From positions 1-6,696 of the forward strand of contig WJKD01000756.1 in NCBI GenBank assembly GCA_014729315.1: a stretch of DNA of 6,696 nt, read 5' to 3'. This document shows positions 5,404 through 6,696 of the stretch, piece after piece; positions within the stretch are counted from its first letter, which is position 1; every line of letters starts with the position of its first letter. The stretch comes from Promethearchaeota archaeon. GTDB lineage: Archaea; Asgardarchaeota; Lokiarchaeia; Sigynarchaeales; SOKP01. Below the pieces are notes generated by a model that was not told the origin of the DNA, searched no databases, and was given only the letters and a program-made list of their open reading frames with translations. The translations under genes were made by a program, and so were the position numbers.

Positions 5404-6372
5404 TCAATCAATACTGAATAGTTGATATTCTTCATCCATCAACCACAATCTATTAGATCTTTTTTCATAACCAACTGCGTAAATTGCATTTTTCGAATTG
5501 GATCTATGGATCTTTATCAAGGTCCCATTTTCTGTCTTGAAGATCGCCACTTTTCCGTTTGGGAGTCCAATAGCTATCTTAGTCCCATCGCGATTTAAAG
5601 CGATTTCGGTGAGTACTAAGTTTTCAAATTTTCCGAGATCTGGTATTATCGTGCTATTAATCGAAATGTTCCAATGACATTTTCCTGTATAAAGCTCAAT
5701 ACAAATAAGCTCAGCAATCCAGTTTCCATAGTCAGAATTGCTGTTCGTTGCTAAAATAAAAACATATTTATCGTCAGAATTAAATACTGTTCGTCCAAAA
5801 GTGTCTGCGAAATCTTCCAATGGAGTTTCTTCTTTTAAATTTTCGGATCTGGAATGAAATAAGGTTTTTAATTTCCCGGAAACAATTTGATAAATACCTA
5901 TATATCCCCCTCCTTGAAATGTGTTGAAAGCAGATAAGTATTGATCATTATTGCTAAAACTTAAGCCTGTTATATATTCTCCCCCAGCAAGATGAGATAA
6001 ACGCTTTAGAGTTATAGCATCGTATAAAGTAATAGACTCTTCCACGCTTGCAAAAGCAAAGAATTGGTTCTTGTGGGAAGATGCACTACTCTGTATCCAC
6101 GTTCTTTCTCCCTTCAATTTATAAGTCTTGTTAAATGTTAAATCGCAATTCCAGATTTCGAAGTTAACTGGATCTTCAAATCGAGAAGATTTTTTTGATT
6201 CCTTATATACTAGCCATAATCCTTTTCGATTTGCAGCACTAATAAAATGGTTAGAAGCACGCTTTGCGATCACTTTTGGTTTAACATATCTTAGATCGTA
6301 TAAGGTAACGAGATTTTTAGAATAATCGTTTATAACAGCTATCTTCTCTTCGGGATGCATTATTAAATTCAA
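5404..6372 (-). CDS. WD40-like beta-propeller protein, TTG start
   Basis: This 322-aa protein is built of repeating beta units typical of WD40/YVTN propellers. Clear blade signatures include ESITLYDAITLKRL at 112-125, GLSFSNNDQYLSAF at 136-149, IGIYQIVSGKL at 158-168, FNSDDKYVFIL at 197-207, ELYTGKCHW at 226-234, and ALNRDGTKIAIGLPNGKVAI near 260-280. I count about seven units, enough for one closed propeller. It has no signal peptide or membrane helix, so it is probably a cytoplasmic scaffold for protein contacts rather than an enzyme. The start is TTG at 6372-6370: AGGTGA on the minus strand lies 6 nt upstream, whereas the next ATG (6360) is 18 nt from it. The gene converges on copy B and diverges from a third member of the same membrane family at 6642, so a partnership with those proteins is possible but unproven. 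Confidence 0.83.
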   Translation of the reverse strand: MNLIMHPEEKIAVINDYSKNLVTLYDLRYVKPKVIAKRASNHFISAANRKGLWLVYKESKKSSRFEDPVNFEIWNCDLTFNKTYKLKGERTWIQSSASSHKNQFFAFASVEESITLYDAITLKRLSHLAGGEYITGLSFSNNDQYLSAFNTFQGGGYIGIYQIVSGKLKTLFHSRSENLKEETPLEDFADTFGRTVFNSDDKYVFILATNSNSDYGNWIAELICIELYTGKCHWNISINSTIIPDLGKFENLVLTEIALNRDGTKIAIGLPNGKVAIFKTENGTLIKIHRSNSKNAIYAVGYEKRSNRLWLMDEEYQLFSID

Positions 6373-6378
6373 TCAAAA

Positions 6379-6384
6379 TCACCT
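6379..6384 (-). promoter_or_regulatory. Ribosome binding site (AGGTGA) deciding the TTG start of the propeller gene
   Basis: On the minus strand AGGTGA ends 6 nt before the TTG at 6372. The internal ATG at 6360 would be 18 nt away, too far for normal pairing, so TTG is the better start. Confidence 0.68.
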
Positions 6385-6414
6385 ATAAGTTAAAGCTTTT
6401 GTTAGAAGATAAAA

Positions 6415-6422
6415 ACATAAAA
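6415..6422 (-). promoter_or_regulatory. Candidate TATA box for the propeller gene
   Basis: Read on the minus strand this is TTTTATGT, placed to start transcription near 6392 and give a leader of about 20 nt containing the AGGTGA site. It is a weak match in AT-rich DNA. Confidence 0.22.
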
Positions 6423-6581
6423 TTTTAACACTATTACATTTGAATTATCTTCCTTGAACATAACCATTAATACTGCACTATTTTAAAATTTACAAATTCC
6501 ACAAACAAAAGAATCCAATAGTGATAATAAATCGCTTAGATACTCAGAGTAAATTATTATTAAATGGTTTAAAATTAAAAA

Positions 6582-6589
6582 TTTATATA
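6582..6589 (+). promoter_or_regulatory. Candidate TATA box (TTTATATA) upstream of copy C
   Basis: TTTATATA after an A-rich tract is the most consensus-like archaeal TATA box in the window. It would start transcription near 6612 with a leader of about 30 nt. A second box, TATAAAAA at 6612-6619, is centred about 27 bp before the ATG and would give a leaderless mRNA, in keeping with the lack of a ribosome binding site. The rest of the 6385-6641 gap holds no gene I can see. Confidence 0.42.
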
Positions 6590-6641
6590 CAATAATAACT
6601 CCTACTTAAATTATAAAAATTAAAAAATTGGTTAATATCAA

Positions 6642-6696
6642 ATGATAAATCTAATCATAGCGATTTTTGAAATTCTTATAGCAATTGGGATTATCG
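6642..6696 (+). CDS. Small membrane protein, family copy C, first 18 residues (cut by window edge)
   Basis: An ATG at 6642 opens a frame that runs off the right end after 18 codons. Its residues, MINLIIAIFEILIAIGII, match helix one of copies A and B: the buried Glu is at position 10 exactly as in copy A, in the pattern hydrophobic-Glu-Ile-x-Ile-x-x-Gly-Ile-Ile. The Gly-Cys-Gly of A and B is replaced by Ala-Ile-Gly, so the Cys is not strictly conserved if the assignment is right. An in-frame TAA just upstream (6633-6635) fixes the start. No ribosome binding site is visible. The call rests on a short hydrophobic stretch, where chance similarity is easy; the Glu position and the neighbourhood make it likely. 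Confidence 0.62.
   Translation, partial: MINLIIAIFEILIAIGII

Noticed and set aside
6128..6325. 65-aa open frame on the plus strand inside the propeller gene
   Set aside because: Antisense to clear propeller blades with no ribosome binding site or neighbouring gene logic.
3397..6400. AAAAGCTTTAA shared by the upstream regions of the second SDR (3397-3407) and the propeller gene (6390-6400, minus strand)
   Set aside because: Distances to the start codons differ widely (57 versus 17 nt), and the word centres on a common AT-rich palindrome, so chance is the simpler reading.
6429..6523. CACTATT at 6429-6435 and 6476-6482 and its inverse AATAGTG at 6517-6523 in the gap before copy C
   Set aside because: Seven-base AT-rich words recur easily by chance in 257 bp; spacings of 47 and 41 bp are irregular, and the inverted pair would have a 34-nt loop.

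Overview
The window is AT-rich (about one third G+C by eye) and reads as archaeal. Several start codons are preceded by GGTGA/AGGA-type ribosome binding sites, TATA-like boxes sit at archaeal distances upstream of several genes, and oligo-T runs follow gene ends without hairpins. One gene encodes a secreted, very acidic protein held by a C-terminal membrane helix that starts with Pro-Gly-Tyr. This style, together with the small four-helix membrane proteins, reminds me of Asgard archaea (Lokiarchaeia-like). That placement is an impression, not a proven assignment. There are no RNA genes, CRISPR arrays or mobile elements that I can support, and no gap between genes exceeds 300 bp.

Left edge (1-1003): the first 31 codons of an unrecognised minus-strand gene run off the left end. 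Divergent from it, across 182 bp, is a 241-aa membrane-anchored acidic surface protein.

Sugar-metabolism block (1133-4276): a short-chain dehydrogenase/reductase (SDR) gene, then 36 bp later a 435-aa NAD- and metal-dependent glycosidase of the GH4 type, then after 207 bp a second SDR. The two SDRs are about two-thirds identical and align without gaps over the length of the shorter one. All three enzymes look cytoplasmic and all should use nicotinamide cofactors. The likely theme is catabolism of an oxidised or uncommon sugar glycoside, but the substrate cannot be read from the sequence and no transporter is present.

Membrane-protein block (4524-6696): two adjacent genes encode paralogous four-helix membrane proteins of 135 and 129 aa, sharing an H-E-x-x-F-P-L-P-D-L-G-W-x-T-P-C-L-F loop motif. 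A minus-strand 322-aa WD40-like beta-propeller with a TTG start follows. Divergent from it at the right edge are the first 18 codons of what looks like a third member of the same membrane family (6642 onward). The clustering of this family around a propeller gene is the most distinctive unexplained structure here.
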